From: Rheinheimera sp. MM224
GTDB lineage: Bacteria; Pseudomonadota; Gammaproteobacteria; Enterobacterales; Alteromonadaceae
Length of the DNA: 64,000 nt
Direction of reading: 5' to 3'
NCBI RefSeq assembly: GCF_947090785.1
Contig: NZ_OX352320.1
Coordinates: 3,213,001 to 3,277,000 of the forward strand
Part shown: positions 44,481-53,804 of the stretch, in pieces
Position numbering within the stretch: position 1 is the first letter of the stretch
How the letters are laid out: each line of letters begins with the position of its first letter
Notes under the pieces: generated by a model
The model's input: only the letters and a program-made list of their open reading frames with translations
What the model was told of the DNA's origin: nothing
Database searches by the model: none
Program-made: the position numbers and the translations under genes

Positions 44481-44983
44481 AAGGCTTTCCCTTCCAGCTG
44501 TCTTAAAGTTAAAAACAGGCGTAAGTCAAATTCCAGTTGATGATACTGGGGTTCCATGTGCTGACACAATTGATAAAAGGCTTTGTTGTGATCTTTTTCG
44601 CGCAAGTGTGCCAATTCATGCACCACAACCATCTTTAACAGCGGAAAAGGCAGCTGTTTAAATAAAGCAGAAATACGGATTTCCTGTTTGGCTTTTAGTT
44701 TTCCACCTTGCACCCGGCTGACAAAACTATGTAAACCTAAACTGTTATCCAGATGGATCTTACCATCAAAGCACACTTTACTGACCGGAGAGCTGGATTT
44801 CACAAAACGTTGCTTCAGCTCCTGAGTAAACTGATACAGGCTTTTGTCATTCTGGATATCATGCGACGGTTCAGGATAACGGGTCGCCAGCACTTCAGCC
44901 AGGCGCCCTTGCGCAATCAAAGACTGCACCTGCGCCCGCACACTTTCAGGATACGAGGTCAGAAAAGTTAAAACAGGTTCCAC
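44477..44983 (-). CDS. YgjP-like zinc metallopeptidase
   Basis: A 168-residue protein of the YgjP/M48-like group. The zinc site MVVVHELAHLREKDHNKAFY is intact (HELAH plus a third His in EKDHNKAF), and CQHMEPQYHQLEFDLRL matches the C-terminal pattern. No signal peptide, so it acts in the cytoplasm; substrate unknown. It begins with GTG 44983, which sits in an inverted repeat (CACTAAGC/GCTTAGTG, 44981-45017). It overlaps the downstream GGCT gene by 4 bases. Confidence 0.86.
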   Translation of the reverse strand: MEPVLTFLTSYPESVRAQVQSLIAQGRLAEVLATRYPEPSHDIQNDKSLYQFTQELKQRFVKSSSPVSKVCFDGKIHLDNSLGLHSFVSRVQGGKLKAKQEIRISALFKQLPFPLLKMVVVHELAHLREKDHNKAFYQLCQHMEPQYHQLEFDLRLFLTLRQLEGKAL

Positions 44984-45051
44984 TAAGCATCATCCAGAAC
45001 AAAAACGACGCTTAGTGTAAAAAATAAAAGCCCTGCCGTGAACCTTTCTTT

Positions 45052-45618
45052 TTAGCTGTTGCACTGCAACGCTTGTTTTCCGGATTGTACGGCCAGAATT
45101 TGTCCCTGCTGACCGGTTTTTATCTCAACCCACTGTCCTGCCCGCCACGGCATATCCTGCTGTAACTCCAATGCCAGTTGCTGATCAATTTTGACCAACA
45201 GCTGATCACAAACTTCGATTTGCCATTGCTGGTCAGCAAAACGCAGCTGTCCAACCAGACTATTACTGTGATCCAACTGCTGACGGGCTTGCTGGTACTG
45301 CTGATAACGTTGCAGGTAAGCAGTTGGCTGTGGTGAAGTTTCGTTTTTAGACAAACTATGCAATTGCACTTGATGATAACTAGCATCCGATTGCACCACG
45401 ATTTGGTAATAGGCTGGTTGCCACCAGAGTTGTTGTGCCAGCCAGATTAAGGCAACGCATGCAGCTAACCCTTGCACTGCCGGCCATAAGGATTTCCAGC
45501 TCGCAGTCTTTGGTTTTGATTTTAATTGCAACAGTTGCTGCTTTAATTGCTCTGGCATAGGGTGTTCAGCTTTACTTTGCTGATACAACTGCTGCAGTTT
45601 TTCATCCAGCTTATTCAT
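45052..45618 (-). CDS. Probable anti-sigma factor for the ECF sigma factor
   Basis: A 188-residue protein. Its N-terminal 45 residues are charged and helical (MNKLDEKLQQLYQQSKAEH), followed by one membrane helix (LAACVALIWLAQQLW) and a Gln-rich periplasmic part. This is the layout of a membrane anti-sigma factor, but the zinc-binding H-x3-C-x2-C motif is absent. The gene overlaps the sigma gene by 8 bases; GGAGGG lies before ATG 45618. The call is mostly from gene order. Confidence 0.65.
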   Translation of the reverse strand: MNKLDEKLQQLYQQSKAEHPMPEQLKQQLLQLKSKPKTASWKSLWPAVQGLAACVALIWLAQQLWWQPAYYQIVVQSDASYHQVQLHSLSKNETSPQPTAYLQRYQQYQQARQQLDHSNSLVGQLRFADQQWQIEVCDQLLVKIDQQLALELQQDMPWRAGQWVEIKTGQQGQILAVQSGKQALQCNS

Positions 45619-46180
45619 CATGCCCTCCAAGCTGTTTTGCTAACACTTGCCGTGCATAACGTAAACGGCTTTTGACGGTTTCGGGTTCTGCAGCTGTGAT
45701 CTGTGCTATCTGCTGCAGGCTGAAACCTTCCAGCTGCAACAGCACACTTTCCCGCTGCAGCACAGGCAGTTGCATCAGCACTTGCTGAAGCTTTAAATTG
45801 TCCTGATCCTGCTCCAGTACTTGTACAGGTCCCGACTGCTGCGCCGGTAAATCTTCACTTAGCTCATACACCCAGCGCTTTTGTCTTCTGAGTTCATCCA
45901 GTAACAGGTTGCGGCCTATGGCAAACAACCAGGTTTTAAAACTGCTGTGTCCGGCAAATTGTTGTTTTTGTTCCATCACTTTTAGCCAACTTTGCTGACT
46001 CAGATCTGCAGCCAGGGCAGGATCACTTTGTTTTAATAAAAAATGATATAAATCATCACCATAGCAGTGGACCAACCGGGCAAGATAAGCTGGGTTATCT
46101 GTCTGAATATAACTTTGCATCAGCGATAACGGATCAGACTCTGGTTCTGTGTCACGTCTGGTTAACCAGGATAACAGCAT
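45611..46180 (-). CDS. ECF-type RNA polymerase sigma factor
   Basis: A 189-residue sigma-70 of group 4. Region 2 spans residues 20-90 (DLSQQSWLKVMEQKQQFAG, FKTWLFAIGRNLLLDELRRQ) and region 4 residues 115-185 (LQRESVLLQLEGFSLQQIAQ, VKSRLRYARQVL). ATG 46180 is preceded by GAGGAG six bases upstream, right behind the long hairpin 46199-46235. It directs a set of envelope or stress genes that cannot be identified here. It is likely controlled by the overlapping downstream gene. Confidence 0.92.
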   Translation of the reverse strand: MLLSWLTRRDTEPESDPLSLMQSYIQTDNPAYLARLVHCYGDDLYHFLLKQSDPALAADLSQQSWLKVMEQKQQFAGHSSFKTWLFAIGRNLLLDELRRQKRWVYELSEDLPAQQSGPVQVLEQDQDNLKLQQVLMQLPVLQRESVLLQLEGFSLQQIAQITAAEPETVKSRLRYARQVLAKQLGGHDE

Positions 46181-46198
46181 CCTTTGCTCCTCTTTTTT

Positions 46199-46235
46199 GC
46201 ACAAAGTCAGCATCAAACTGATGCTGACTTTGTGC
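46199..46235 (-). promoter_or_regulatory. 17-bp-stem hairpin between tonB and the sigma gene
   Basis: GCACAAAGTCAGCATCA pairs perfectly with its complement around a 3-base loop. On the minus strand A-rich sequence follows, so it is not a standard terminator. It ends 18 bases before the sigma-factor start and directly abuts its ribosome-binding region. Confidence 0.6.
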
Positions 46236-46255
46236 TTTATTGTTGTGTCTTATTG

Positions 46256-46882
46256 TTATGCTTTATCCAGACTAAAATCCAGCTGTACCTGCATCCCTTG
46301 CTGCGCTAAAGCTTTTCCATCCTTCATTTGCGGCTGATACTTCCAGGCTTTCAGCGCTTTGATGGCCTCGCGGTCAAAAATACGTTTGGGCTCAGCATCC
46401 AGCACTTGTACGTCAATAACAGCTCCAGTCGCGTCAATTGAAAAACTTAACTTTACCCAACCTTCAATGCCATCTTTAGCAGCTTGTGCCGGGTATTTAG
46501 GATCAATACGAACTAGTGCTGTGGCAGTTTTATCCAGTAGCATAAAATCCCCCGCAGCGCCTAAACCCGGTGTAGGTAACACAGGATCTACAGATACCTC
46601 CACTAAAGGCCCAGCCTCTCCTGTCGCATCGGGTGTAAAAGATTCTGGCCTTGGCATAGGTTTTTCTGGCTCTGGCAAAGTGCGCACTATATGGTTTGGC
46701 TGACTGTCTTTTCGTGGTTCAGGCAGTTCATTATCAATGGGGATAGGGGTAGCTCTGATAGATATCGCATCTGTTTCTATCAACTGCTGCATCAAGGCAA
46801 ACAATAAGAAGGTAATCACCAATGCTGGCAAAGCAGCAGTCATTAGTTTCTGTGTGTCTGTACTGGTTTCTGTTCTGTTCAT
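46256..46882 (-). CDS. tonB: TonB-family energy transducer
   Basis: A 208-residue protein. A helix near residues 15-33 (ALPALVITFLLFALMQQL) anchors it. A proline-rich spacer follows (PEPEKPMPRPESF). The TonB C-terminal domain covers residues 120-208 (RIDPKYPAQAAKDGIEGWV, then VLDAEPKRIFDREAIKAL and WKYQP). It transmits the proton-motive force of ExbB/ExbD to outer-membrane receptors, possibly the phytate-locus receptor in this window. exbB/exbD are not adjacent. GGAG lies before ATG 46882. The sigma-factor gene follows on the same strand. Confidence 0.92.
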   Translation of the reverse strand: MNRTETSTDTQKLMTAALPALVITFLLFALMQQLIETDAISIRATPIPIDNELPEPRKDSQPNHIVRTLPEPEKPMPRPESFTPDATGEAGPLVEVSVDPVLPTPGLGAAGDFMLLDKTATALVRIDPKYPAQAAKDGIEGWVKLSFSIDATGAVIDVQVLDAEPKRIFDREAIKALKAWKYQPQMKDGKALAQQGMQVQLDFSLDKA

Positions 46883-46941
46883 CTGGCATTCTCCACTGGT
46901 TTTTTAATTAGACGAAACAGCGGGAAAAAAGGGGTTAACCA

Positions 46942-47466
46942 GTGATCAAAAAATTATCAGCTTTTGCCGGAATCACACTGCTTGGCGTGACAGCCTGGAC
47001 TTTGCACGCAACTCCGCTTGAGATTTATCTGGTGCGACATGCCGAAAAATTAAAATCTGCGGATAAAGACCCGGTGCTAAGTCCTTGTGGTCTGGCGCAA
47101 GCTAAGGCGATGGCAAAACTAATCCCCACAGCCCTGAGTGCCATTTACCACAGCGGCTATCAGCGTACTCAACAAACGGCACAGCAGATTGCATTGGCCC
47201 AATCTGATGCAAAGCTACAGCCTTATAACGCCAGTGATTTGCCTGCTCTTGCTGCAAAAATCCTGCAACAAGACAACACAGTGCTGGTGGTTGGCCACAG
47301 CAATACCACGCCTGAACTGATCCATCTGCTCAGTCAGCTACCAGCGCCACAGATCACCGAACAAGACTATGGCGTGGTCTATCAGTTAAAACAGTCGGGG
47401 CAAGCTTATAGTTTATTTAGTTATACCATTGTGCAGCCAGCAATCTGCGCTTCATCGAATAGCTAG
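46942..47466 (+). CDS. Exported histidine phosphatase
   Basis: A 174-residue protein with a signal peptide (AFAGITLLGVTAWTLHA). The histidine-phosphatase motif IYLVRHAEKLKSADKDPVLS opens the mature part, YHSGYQRTQQTAQQ gives the second arginine region, and VGHSNTTPELIHLL the second catalytic histidine. The periplasmic location suggests a phosphatase or phosphoglycerate-mutase-like activity on exported phosphoesters. Start GTG 46942 with AAGGGG upstream. It is divergent from tonB, about 60 bases apart. Confidence 0.85.
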   Translation: MIKKLSAFAGITLLGVTAWTLHATPLEIYLVRHAEKLKSADKDPVLSPCGLAQAKAMAKLIPTALSAIYHSGYQRTQQTAQQIALAQSDAKLQPYNASDLPALAAKILQQDNTVLVVGHSNTTPELIHLLSQLPAPQITEQDYGVVYQLKQSGQAYSLFSYTIVQPAICASSNS

Positions 47467-47575
47467 ATCAAGCACTTAGCACAGTAGCCTCACAGCAAAA
47501 ATAATCCCCTATGCTAGACTGACTGCAGCGAAGTTTTTCTTTCTTTGACAAGCTACAGTCTGGTGCAGGGGCTTT

Positions 47576-49798
47576 ATGGCGTTTTATCAGAAATTGTTAG
47601 AACTGTTTCAGTCTATCCACAACTCTGAACGTTTTCTGGATGTATTTCCCGAACTGGAAGCACAAATTCTTCAGCTATTTACCGCCGAACGTATCACTAT
47701 TTATCAGCGGAGTTACCACAGTCAGGATATTTATTCGCGTTTTAAAACCGGTTCAGAACTGACTGAAATCCGCGTGCCCATAGGTCCACAATCCATAGCG
47801 GGTTATGTCGCTTTAAGTAAAAAATCAGTGCTGATTAAAGATGCTTACGATGAACAGGAGTTGCATCTGATCCACCCTAAACTCAATTTCGCCCGTCAGT
47901 TTGATCAGAAGTCAGGCTTTCGCACCCGCTCTGTTCTGGCCGTACCTATCACTGAACAAAACGTATTGTTAGGTGTGATCCAACTGATTAATACCAAAAC
48001 AGCAGTAGCTTTTAGCCAGGAAGACTGTGATAAAGCCATGCAGCTGGCACAATTACTGGGCCAGAAATTTCGTTATGAATTAGGTGCAACCCGTGGGCCT
48101 TTTGATTATTTGCAACACCGTAATTTAATCTCAGCCAGTCAGTTACAACAGTTAAATCAGCCACCACAAGATTTTGCCACGCAAGTGAATAAAATCATCA
48201 CCGACTACAAAATCAGTAAAGAACAGCTGGGCTTATCGCTTGAAGCTTTTTATCAAGTCAGTTTTATTGGCTTTGAACCTGATAAGTATCAGTTACATGG
48301 GCTGAACAGCAAACTGAACCGCTCTTACCTGCTGAAAAACCATCTGGTGATCCTCGAAGAGCAATCCGGCAAAGTGGTGATAGCTCTGACCAACCCAAAC
48401 CACGCCGATACGCTGATGGAAGTGGAACGGGCGACGGGCTTATTAAGTTACGATATTCATGTTGCTTTACCTGACGATATCGATCACTACATCAAAGGCC
48501 AGCAAGAGGATAACTTAACTGAGCTTGGCGATTTATTAAATGAAGCCGATGATGATCTGACGCTTGAGACTCTGCAACAGGAAGACGAAGGCATATCAGA
48601 AGAAACTCCAGTGGTGGTTAAGCTGGTGAACCGGGTTTTAATGGACGCACAGCGCCTGAATGCCTCTGATATTCATATTGAATCCGGTAAAGGCAAAAGC
48701 TCCTGTCGCGTGCGTTTACGTATTGATGGCGAATGCCGTGAGCTCATTCAAATTCCACCCGCTTTTATGCCCCCCGTTGTATCCCGCATTAAAATTATGG
48801 CGCGGCTGGATATAGCCGAAAAACGTCTACCACAGGATGGTAAGTTCAGCGTCAAACTGGCGAATAAAATCATCGAAGTGCGGGTTGCCACTTTGCCTAC
48901 AGTATTTGGTGAAGGTGTGGTGATGCGGATTTTAGCCAGTGGAGAAGCTTTGCCTTTTGATAAGCTGCAACTGAGCCCACGTAATTACCAGATGATGTCG
49001 CAGATGATCAAACATCCTCATGGTGTCTTGTTGGTGGTTGGCCCTACAGGCTCAGGGAAAACCACCACTTTGCATGCGATTTTAGGACGGCTGAATACCA
49101 CGGATAAAAAAATCTGGACAGCTGAAGACCCGGTTGAAATTACCCAGCCTGGCTTACAGCAAGTGCAAATGAACAACAAATCTGGCTTAACCTTTGCCGT
49201 GGCTTTGCGAGCTTTTCTGCGCGCCGATCCGGATATTATTTTAATAGGCGAAATGCGTGACAAAGAAACAGCACACGCCGGTATCGAAGCCTCACTCACA
49301 GGGCACTTAGTCTTATCCACACTGCACACCAATTCAGCACCTGAAACCATTACCCGACTGATTGATATTGGTATAGATCCTATTAACTTTGCTGACGCCT
49401 GCATCGGTATTCTGGCACAGCGGCTGGTTCGGACCTTATGTACTAAATGCAAAGAAGCCTATCAACCAGACCAGATAGAACAGGATTATATAGAGCGGCA
49501 TTATGGCCTGGCTTTTGCGCCAGAACTTGAGCTAAAAAGCCCGCTGACACTTTACAAAGCCAAGGGTTGTCCGGCTTGTGAACAAACAGGTTATAAAGGC
49601 CGGGTGGGTGTGCATGAGCTGTTGCCGGTGACCGCCAAAGTGAGGCAACTGATTTATCACAAAGCCAGCATAGAACAAATTCAGCAGCAGGCTATCACTG
49701 ATGGTATGCGCACTTTGGTGCAGGACGGTATTTTAAAAGTGTTGTCCGGAGTCACAGACTTTAAACAACTGCAGGCTATTTCGGTGTTTGAAGACTAA
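47576..49798 (+). CDS. GAF-domain type II/IV secretion ATPase (GspE/PilB family)
   Basis: A 740-residue ATPase. Residues 10-165 form a GAF domain (IRVPIGPQSIAGYVALSKK, VLAVPITEQNVLLGVIQLIN). A GspE N-domain follows. The ATPase core has Walker A GPTGSGKTTTLHAI, Asp box AEDPVEITQPGLQQVQMN, Walker B DIILIGEMRD and the His box STLHTNSA. The C-terminal zinc site has CTKCKEAY and KGCPACEQTGYKGR. A GAF domain fused to GspE is unusual. No partner genes for pilus assembly or secretion are visible nearby. AGGGG precedes ATG 47576. Confidence 0.92.
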   Translation: MAFYQKLLELFQSIHNSERFLDVFPELEAQILQLFTAERITIYQRSYHSQDIYSRFKTGSELTEIRVPIGPQSIAGYVALSKKSVLIKDAYDEQELHLIHPKLNFARQFDQKSGFRTRSVLAVPITEQNVLLGVIQLINTKTAVAFSQEDCDKAMQLAQLLGQKFRYELGATRGPFDYLQHRNLISASQLQQLNQPPQDFATQVNKIITDYKISKEQLGLSLEAFYQVSFIGFEPDKYQLHGLNSKLNRSYLLKNHLVILEEQSGKVVIALTNPNHADTLMEVERATGLLSYDIHVALPDDIDHYIKGQQEDNLTELGDLLNEADDDLTLETLQQEDEGISEETPVVVKLVNRVLMDAQRLNASDIHIESGKGKSSCRVRLRIDGECRELIQIPPAFMPPVVSRIKIMARLDIAEKRLPQDGKFSVKLANKIIEVRVATLPTVFGEGVVMRILASGEALPFDKLQLSPRNYQMMSQMIKHPHGVLLVVGPTGSGKTTTLHAILGRLNTTDKKIWTAEDPVEITQPGLQQVQMNNKSGLTFAVALRAFLRADPDIILIGEMRDKETAHAGIEASLTGHLVLSTLHTNSAPETITRLIDIGIDPINFADACIGILAQRLVRTLCTKCKEAYQPDQIEQDYIERHYGLAFAPELELKSPLTLYKAKGCPACEQTGYKGRVGVHELLPVTAKVRQLIYHKASIEQIQQQAITDGMRTLVQDGILKVLSGVTDFKQLQAISVFED

Positions 49799-49821
49799 AG
49801 CCGGCTCACCGACTTTAGTCT
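49792..49821. terminator. Hairpin between convergent genes
   Basis: AGACTAAAG/CTTTAGTCT with a 12-base loop. The ATPase stop codon lies in the stem. The U-tract is missing, so termination strength is uncertain. Confidence 0.5.
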
Positions 49822-49832
49822 GCTCAGGCAAA

Positions 49833-51401
49833 TTACACTTTGCGGAAACGCTCCACCAGTTCATGCAACTGCTCAGAAGTATTTTGTAAATCTTTACCAC
49901 TTTCGCTGACCGCTGTGCCCTGACTTAGTGATTTACTGGCAAGATCAGAAATACTGACAATTTGCTGATTAATATCTTCAGCCACATGAGCCTGCTCTTC
50001 TACAGCAGCGGCCATTTGTCCCGCCATAGCAGCAATACTACTGACTGCAACACTAATGCCTTCCAGCGCTTTTTCCGTTTGAGCAACCTGAGTCACACCC
50101 AATTCCGCATCCTTCCGGCCATTTTCCGCCACCATTACAGAGGCTTTGGCTTTGGTCGACAGCTGCTGAATAATCTCATAAATCTCTTTGGTCGATGCTG
50201 TAGTACGGGACGCCAATAGCCGCACTTCATCCGCAACCACGGCAAAACCACGGCCTTGTTCGCCAGCGCGCGCCGCTTCAATAGCTGCGTTTAATGCCAG
50301 TAAGTTCGTTTGCTCGGCGATCTGCTCGATAATTTGCGCAGCACCCACAATTTTATTAGTTTGCTCAGCCAAATCTGCGACAGACTGACTGATATCGTTC
50401 ACCGTTTTTTGCAACTGTTGCATAGCACCTCGGGTCTGACCCGCTACTGCGGAGCCCGAACGGGCTAATGCATCTGCATCATCAGCTTTGCTCGCTGTGT
50501 CCTGCACATGAGAAGATACCTCGGCGATAGTAGTCGTCATTTCATTCATCGCAGTAGCAACCTGTTCGGTTTGCATCTGTTGTTTACGAATGCTGTCAGC
50601 CGCATCGACGGATAAATGCCGTACCTGGTCCGACTGCACAGCCACTTTAGTTGACGCATCTTCAATCCGGGTCAATACGGTATTTAAGTGAGCAGACTCA
50701 GCTAATAACGCTACTTCCAACTGCCCTTGCCTGCCTTGGTGTTTTGCATATGAAGCTACAGCCAAGGTATCGGTAAATGCGGTGGGCATTAACTCCAGCA
50801 AGCTGTTCAATGATTGCTTATAGCGCATAACTCCCAAGCCATAACCAAGCACTGTCGTCAGAGCAAAAGCAATTGCAGCGGCGCCAGAACCTAAAGCCCA
50901 CCATAAAATGGCTGAGATAATGACTGCGACCAAAGGTAAAACCGACCAGCGCAAATCAGCGGCCACATCTGAGCCAGCTTTGTCGGTATTTTTCCCGTCA
51001 TTAATAGCTTTATATAATTGCTCTGCATGAGCGACCTGAGCACGGCTGGGCACAGTACGCACCGATTCGTACCCCACGATACGACCATGTTCCGTGACAG
51101 GTGTGACATAGGCATTGACCCAATAATAATCGCCATTTTTGCAGCGATTTTTTACCAGCCCCATCCAGGGCTTACCTTGCTGTAAATAACTCCACATGGT
51201 TTTGAATGCAGCTTCGGGCATATCCGGATGCCGCACCACATTATGAGGTTTGCCGACAAGCTCTTCTTTGCTAAAACCACTGATCGAGGCAAAAGCATCG
51301 TTACAATGCAAAATCGTGCCTTTGATATCAGTAGAAGAAATAAGCTGCTGCTCTTTTGGAAAAGTACGTTCTTTTTCGGTAACAGGTAGGTTCTTACGCA
51401 T
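49833..51401 (-). CDS. Aer-like PAS chemoreceptor
   Basis: A 522-residue receptor. An N-terminal PAS domain of Aer type spans residues 15-120 ([20 protein letters not shown], then [17 protein letters not shown] and [11 protein letters not shown]); in Aer this domain binds FAD. Two close hydrophobic segments lie around residues 155-190. The signalling region contains [20 protein letters not shown] and [15 protein letters not shown], with long coiled coils on both sides. It probably steers energy or oxygen taxis through CheA/CheW. ATG 51401 is used; AAGGAG lies upstream. Confidence 0.92.
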   Translation of the reverse strand: MRKNLPVTEKERTFPKEQQLISSTDIKGTILHCNDAFASISGFSKEELVGKPHNVVRHPDMPEAAFKTMWSYLQQGKPWMGLVKNRCKNGDYYWVNAYVTPVTEHGRIVGYESVRTVPSRAQVAHAEQLYKAINDGKNTDKAGSDVAADLRWSVLPLVAVIISAILWWALGSGAAAIAFALTTVLGYGLGVMRYKQSLNSLLELMPTAFTDTLAVASYAKHQGRQGQLEVALLAESAHLNTVLTRIEDASTKVAVQSDQVRHLSVDAADSIRKQQMQTEQVATAMNEMTTTIAEVSSHVQDTASKADDADALARSGSAVAGQTRGAMQQLQKTVNDISQSVADLAEQTNKIVGAAQIIEQIAEQTNLLALNAAIEAARAGEQGRGFAVVADEVRLLASRTTASTKEIYEIIQQLSTKAKASVMVAENGRKDAELGVTQVAQTEKALEGISVAVSSIAAMAGQMAAAVEEQAHVAEDINQQIVSISDLASKSLSQGTAVSESGKDLQNTSEQLHELVERFRKV

Positions 51402-51552
51402 CTGCGACACTCTCCTTAGTGATCTACGATAGAGCTAAATTCAACGAATGTGAACTAAAACAGGGAAATGAAAATACTGATAAAAACCTAGCAGCAGATT
51501 GAAGTCTTGGACAGGAAATGTAAGAAATATATATAACTTGCTGAATGGCTTA

Positions 51553-52698
51553 TCAGACACTACGCCTTTGCAACAAGGTTAGCACTTCTGCGTGATGAGT
51601 ATGAGGAAACATATCAAAGAGTTGCACTTTTAACAGCTGATAGTCCTGGTTCAACAAAGCTAAATCGCTGGCGAGCGTCTCTGGATTGCAGCTCGAATAA
51701 ATCAGCCATGCCGGTTGTAATGCCAGTACAGACTGACAAAGCGCAGCGCCTAAGCCTCGTCTGGGTGGATTCACTAACAGCAGATCAGGCGCATCTTCTG
51801 ACGCTTTCGCAAAAGCGGCTGCATCCAGAGCCTGAAATTTAACTGCAGTAAGGCCGAGTTCAGAGGCTGAACGAGTGGCACTGGCAATAGCTTTGGGAGC
51901 AATTTCAATGCCGGTTAAATCCCGCAGCTGACCTTGAGTAGAACTTGCCAGATGCAAACCCAAACCACCAACCCCACAAAACAAATCCCAAAGTTTTTGC
52001 CCGGGCAATGAGTCTGCCCATTGTTTTGCTGTGGCATACAAAGCTGCAGCCACTGAAGTATTGGTCTGGAAAAAACTTTGTGGCGTTAAATACAGAGGTA
52101 TGCCGTTTAACTCTTCACGTAGCAACTCTTGTGAGGTCAATACAATCTCTTCCGGCCCTTCCAGCACAGCCATATGCACAGGCTGCAGGTTGACTGAACA
52201 CACTTCTAACTCTGGCCATTGTTGTTGTAACCAGAGTAAATGTTTTTGGATAGAGGCCAGACAGTTTTTAGAGCGCAGCACAAATCGCAGCATAAAGCGG
52301 CCGGAATGCTGACTTTGACTGAGCAAAATAAGCTTCAGCTCGCCTTGTTTCTGCTCCAACTGATAAGGAGTTAAGCCCGCACGTTGAATAAAGCTTTTAA
52401 TCAAAGCAAAAGCAGGCGCAAAAGCTGCAGGGTATAAAGGGCAGACTGATAAATCGACAGGGGTTTGGCCGTTTAGAATCCCCAGCACAGGCTGATCCTT
52501 TGTACCGGACACCACCATTTTGGCTTTAGTACGAAAACCTTGTTCCTCGCTTGCCACAACAGGCAAAAGTTCAGCTTCGGCAAAAGGCGCCATCAAAAGT
52601 GCCAGTTGCTGCTGTTTTTGCTCCAATTGTGTAGCATAAGGTACAGCAAGCTGATTACAGGAGTTACAACGTCCGGCTAAAAACTCAACACAATTCAT
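51553..52698 (-). CDS. rlmC: 23S rRNA (uracil747-C5)-methyltransferase RlmC
   Basis: A 381-residue enzyme. The N-terminal iron-sulfur cysteines are visible (CVEFLAGRCNSCNQL, and CPLY later). The SAM site is WDLFCGVGGLGLHLA, the catalytic segment is LLLVNPPRRGLG, and the nucleophile cysteine is in YSSCNPETLASDL. FDMFPHTHHAEVLTLL closes the protein as in RumB/RlmC. It methylates U747 of 23S rRNA. The length is typical. Monocistronic. Confidence 0.95.
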   Translation of the reverse strand: MNCVEFLAGRCNSCNQLAVPYATQLEQKQQQLALLMAPFAEAELLPVVASEEQGFRTKAKMVVSGTKDQPVLGILNGQTPVDLSVCPLYPAAFAPAFALIKSFIQRAGLTPYQLEQKQGELKLILLSQSQHSGRFMLRFVLRSKNCLASIQKHLLWLQQQWPELEVCSVNLQPVHMAVLEGPEEIVLTSQELLREELNGIPLYLTPQSFFQTNTSVAAALYATAKQWADSLPGQKLWDLFCGVGGLGLHLASSTQGQLRDLTGIEIAPKAIASATRSASELGLTAVKFQALDAAAFAKASEDAPDLLLVNPPRRGLGAALCQSVLALQPAWLIYSSCNPETLASDLALLNQDYQLLKVQLFDMFPHTHHAEVLTLLQRRSV

Positions 52699-52789
52699 CG
52701 TTTCTCAACTGCACTCAAGGGCTTTGGCTTCATGGCCGCTATTTTACGGCCTAAAGTAAAACCAAAGCCAGAAAAACTACCAGTACGAC

Positions 52790-53533
52790 TTACATCTGAC
52801 GGAACAAGGCCACAGCTTGCTGGTAATTCTGCAGCGCCAAAGCTGCATCATAACGCTCGCCTTCATCACGCATAAAAGCATGCTGGGCATTGTATTCATA
52901 CCAGCTAAAACTAACTTTGGCTTCAGTCAGTTGTTGGTACACTTTCTGCCGACCTTCAGGGGATACATGAGGATCCTGTTTGCCCCAGACCATCACCAGT
53001 TCGCCCCGAATATCAACAGAGCGGCTTAAGGTTTGCTGACCTTCACCACAAGGTAAGGTATCGCTGTGTAAATCTGTAGCATACAAACAATAGCTGGCTT
53101 TAATAGCCGGATTCAAAGCTGCACGAAACGCCAGATGACCGCCAATACAAACGCCCATAGCCCCCACTTCAGGCCGGACATAAGGCAAGGTTTTTAAATA
53201 ATCCAACATCACCTGATTGTCGCTATCGTAGCTTTCCAGTGGTTTAGTCCATTTATCCTGATTACCTTTGTCTTTGCCCGCGTCGTCATAAGCAAGCACA
53301 GTACCCAGCGGATTTAACTCATGGAAAATCTCAGGTACCAGCACGACAAAACCATGACTGGCGAGAATGGCGGCACTACGGGCAATAGGAGCTGTTTGTT
53401 GGAAAATTTCTGAATAAAACAAAATAGCCGGATAAGTTTTAACTGCGCTTGCAGCAGCTAAAGGCTGGTACTGATACACCTGCATTGGCCCTGTTGGCGT
53501 AATTAAGGTGACTTTGCTGTGTTCAATTTGCAT
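52790..53533 (-). CDS. Dienelactone hydrolase family protein
   Basis: About 247 residues of the dienelactone-hydrolase alpha/beta fold. Core motifs: ILFYSEIFQQTAPIARSAAI, YDDAGKDKGN, nucleophile in GAMGVCIGGHLAFRAAL (Cys, as in DLH), and the final histidine in YEYNAQHAFMRDEGERY. The substrate is unknown. The frame is open further upstream to 53647, but those extra residues lie partly in an ERIC-like repeat. I therefore start at ATG 53533 (MQIEHSKVTLITPTGP), a family-typical N-terminus. An alternative ATG exists at 53599. Confidence 0.85.
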   Translation of the reverse strand: MQIEHSKVTLITPTGPMQVYQYQPLAAASAVKTYPAILFYSEIFQQTAPIARSAAILASHGFVVLVPEIFHELNPLGTVLAYDDAGKDKGNQDKWTKPLESYDSDNQVMLDYLKTLPYVRPEVGAMGVCIGGHLAFRAALNPAIKASYCLYATDLHSDTLPCGEGQQTLSRSVDIRGELVMVWGKQDPHVSPEGRQKVYQQLTEAKVSFSWYEYNAQHAFMRDEGERYDAALALQNYQQAVALFRQM

Positions 53534-53611
53534 AAAAGTTTGTCTGAAATAGAAGGCTGGGCTTCCATCATAATCAGCAAAATACAAAGGCACCAGCATG
53601 TTTCCGCTATC

Positions 53612-53738
53612 TATACCCAAGTAATTACAGTTGTAGCGAGGCGACAAGCCTTAGAGACCCCAGGAGCATAGTAAACCTATGAGACTGGGGCGAGAGGGTG
53701 CAGTCAACAAAGCTACAGCTTCAAGTAAGACGGGTATA
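53612..53738. repeat. ERIC-like 127-bp palindromic repeat, copy 2
   Basis: Ends TATACCC and GGGTATA are perfect inverted repeats, and the element is 127 bp. The core reads CCCCAGGAGCATAG ... CTATGAGACTGGGG. It is inverted relative to copy 1 at 4170-4296. It lies in the promoter region between the dienelactone hydrolase and SIMPL genes. Confidence 0.85.
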
Positions 53739-53804
53739 TACAGTATTAATCAGCCATTCAGCTACTCTGCATACACTTAGCTTATCTAAATGTAAGGAGT
53801 TTAT

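Noticed and set aside
44981..45017. Inverted repeat CACTAAGC/GCTTAGTG around the ygjP start codon
   Set aside because: The 21-base loop makes a stable hairpin doubtful. It could be chance, so it is noted only in the gene entry.
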